A stretch of DNA of 13,169 bases from Chitinophagaceae bacterium (GTDB lineage Bacteria > Bacteroidota > Bacteroidia > Chitinophagales > Chitinophagaceae): NCBI GenBank assembly GCA_017989935.1, contig JAGNOY010000026.1, positions 1 to 13,169 on the forward strand. The letters are read 5' to 3'. Under the pieces are notes generated by a model. It was not told where the DNA came from. It was given only the letters and a program-made list of their open reading frames with translations, and ran no database searches. This document shows, piece by piece, positions 12,089-13,169 of this stretch; within the stretch, counting starts at the first letter, position 1, and each line of letters starts with the position of its first letter. Position numbers and translations under genes: made by a program.

Positions 12089-12110
12089 TTGACTTTGGCT
12101 TCAAAGTTAA
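12089..12110. promoter_or_regulatory. Inverted repeat over the sigma operon promoter
   Basis: TTGACTTTG (12089-12097) and CAAAGTTAA (12102-12110) are inverted with one mismatch around GCTT. The right arm overlaps the -7 element of the sigma operon. It could be an operator or a leader hairpin. Confidence 0.4.
12102..12109 (-). promoter_or_regulatory. Bacteroidota -7 element (TAACTTTG) of the sigma operon
   Basis: TAACTTTG on the minus strand fits TAnnTTTG, 18 bp before the sigma ATG. No TTTG stands 19-21 bp further upstream, so an activator or a weak promoter is possible. It lies in the 104-bp divergent gap with the transpeptidase gene. Confidence 0.4.
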
Positions 12111-12187
12111 CGTAAACTTTAAATTCTCGAATATTTACTAGTTGAATTATTCCAATTTCCAATTTATGCCTACATTCGCAAAGGAAT

Positions 12188-13169
12188 ATGTACCACAGAA
12201 TACCTCTTAAACTTATTGTTTTGTTTCTTTTCGTGCATGGCTTGAATTCATGTGACAGTCCATCAACAAATAAAGGAAACAAGAATAGCGACAATTTATT
12301 TTCTTCAACAAAAGTTGAAACTGATGAAATCAGTAAGCTTTTAAAGATGAATTGCGATAGCAACGCAACCATGTTAAAGGAAATCGTAAAAAATGATTCA
12401 ACAATTTCTCTTAAAACATTTTTCGAATCCTATTCGCTTGGAAATTTCGAACCTTTTTGGTTACAAAAATCAGGATTAAGTAACTATGCTTCCGAATTTC
12501 TTCATGCCTTAGATAGCTTAACTTTTGATGGTTTAAATGCCGAGAATTACAATTACGCCACCCTTTTACAAAAATCAAAAGATATTGAAGCAGAAAAAAT
12601 AAAATCTCCTGAAGAATTAGCTCGCTTCGATCTTGAAATGACCTATGCTTTTTTAAAGGCCACCAAAGATTTAGTGATTGGAAAAGATTTTGAACTTAAA
12701 AGAAATAAAGATTGGAAAAACAAAAACGACACCCTTTTTAATCAAGCCCAAACTTTATACTCTTTAATAAATAGTGAAAACTTCAATAACTCTTTTGATT
12801 CGCTGAGACCAAATCATATTTGGTATACAAAATTTAGACAAGAATATACAAGACTTTACCAAATAGCCAATCAAGGTGGTTGGCCAAGTATTCAAAACTT
12901 GAAAGATAGTATGGCTGTTGGATATAATTCGCCTGATATTACAATACTTAGAAAGCGTTTATTTAGCGAAATTTCTCTTCCTACAGATACAATGTCACCT
13001 ATTTGTGATGAAAACCTGCTTGACGCCATTAAAAAATATCAGCACCTGAATCATGTCAAGGTTAGTGGAAACTTAGATACAAGTACCTTAAAAAGACTCA
13101 ACAAAGGGGCAGATGAAAAGCTTAAAACCTTGGCCCTCAATATGGAAAGAATGAGATGGCTCAAACGTA
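12188..13169 (+). CDS. YcbB-like L,D-transpeptidase lipoprotein, 5' part
   Basis: The first 327 residues are seen; the frame stays open and runs off the window. The start ATG 12188 gives a lipoprotein signal (LIVLFLFVHGLNSC) with the acylated Cys at residue 22, so the protein is probably anchored in a membrane facing the periplasm. The scaffold typical of YcbB-type L,D-transpeptidases follows: FEPFWLQKSGLSNY (87-100), LHALDSLTFDGLNAENY (105-121) and FDLEMTYAFLKATKDLVIGK (147-166). A peptidoglycan-binding domain lies at about 254-305 (ILRKRLFSEI through KVSGNLDTSTLKRLN), then NMERMRWLKR (318-327), the usual entry to the catalytic YkuD domain. The catalytic His and Cys lie beyond the window. 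Such enzymes make 3-3 cross-links in peptidoglycan. The gene is divergent from the ECF operon. Confidence 0.88.
   Translation, partial: MYHRIPLKLIVLFLFVHGLNSCDSPSTNKGNKNSDNLFSSTKVETDEISKLLKMNCDSNATMLKEIVKNDSTISLKTFFESYSLGNFEPFWLQKSGLSNYASEFLHALDSLTFDGLNAENYNYATLLQKSKDIEAEKIKSPEELARFDLEMTYAFLKATKDLVIGKDFELKRNKDWKNKNDTLFNQAQTLYSLINSENFNNSFDSLRPNHIWYTKFRQEYTRLYQIANQGGWPSIQNLKDSMAVGYNSPDITILRKRLFSEISLPTDTMSPICDENLLDAIKKYQHLNHVKVSGNLDTSTLKRLNKGADEKLKTLALNMERMRWLKR

Noticed and set aside
12067..12372. 101-codon minus-strand open frame
   Set aside because: It overlaps the sigma start, the promoter gap and the signal peptide of the transpeptidase, and its product shows no family resemblance.

Overview
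The window looks like the chromosome of an AT-rich member of the Bacteroidota. Ribosome-binding sites are mostly absent, several genes carry the TAnnTTTG -7 promoter element typical of the phylum, and the gene content (ECF sigma factors with exported partner proteins, a short HPF, a phytoene-desaturase-like oxidoreductase beside a C45 hydrolase) fits. A lower rank cannot be assigned from sequence alone. No tRNA, rRNA, CRISPR array, phage gene or recognisable transposase was seen.

Region 1 (1-2728) is the accessory-looking part. It opens with a GC-rich palindromic array (1-90) that abuts a 150-bp tandem duplication (91-391). A related pair of repeats lies at 2416-2601 in the same orientation. 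Between the pairs is a compact module: an ECF sigma factor (632-1210), a small two-helix membrane protein (1213-1506), a terminator, a second small membrane protein (1694-1978), a 51-residue membrane peptide with a Cys/His/Met-rich tail (1996-2151), and a strong terminator. The first two small proteins share a C-terminal M-x-DEE...RC motif. Both transcription units are preceded by the same bipartite motif (AGTAAA-N10-ATTCGTC), suggesting that the sigma factor controls itself and the second unit. This repeat-bounded module is the best candidate for an undescribed system here.

Region 2 (2729-9823) is a run of minus-strand genes. In transcription order they are a CrtI/RetSat-like FAD oxidoreductase, a membrane-anchored C45-type Ntn hydrolase, uvrA, and an exported protein of unknown function with a Lys/Gly-rich insert. 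The oxidoreductase and hydrolase are 30 bp apart and probably cotranscribed. uvrA is housekeeping nucleotide-excision repair.

Region 3 (9824-13169) holds a short hibernation-promoting factor on the plus strand. It converges, through a shared UUCG-loop terminator, on a minus-strand operon of ECF sigma factor, single-pass anti-sigma-like protein and Spy/CpxP-like periplasmic protein. Divergent from that operon is the 5' part of a YcbB-like L,D-transpeptidase lipoprotein that runs off the window. The operon is probably an envelope-stress circuit, and its position beside a peptidoglycan cross-linking enzyme is suggestive but proves nothing.
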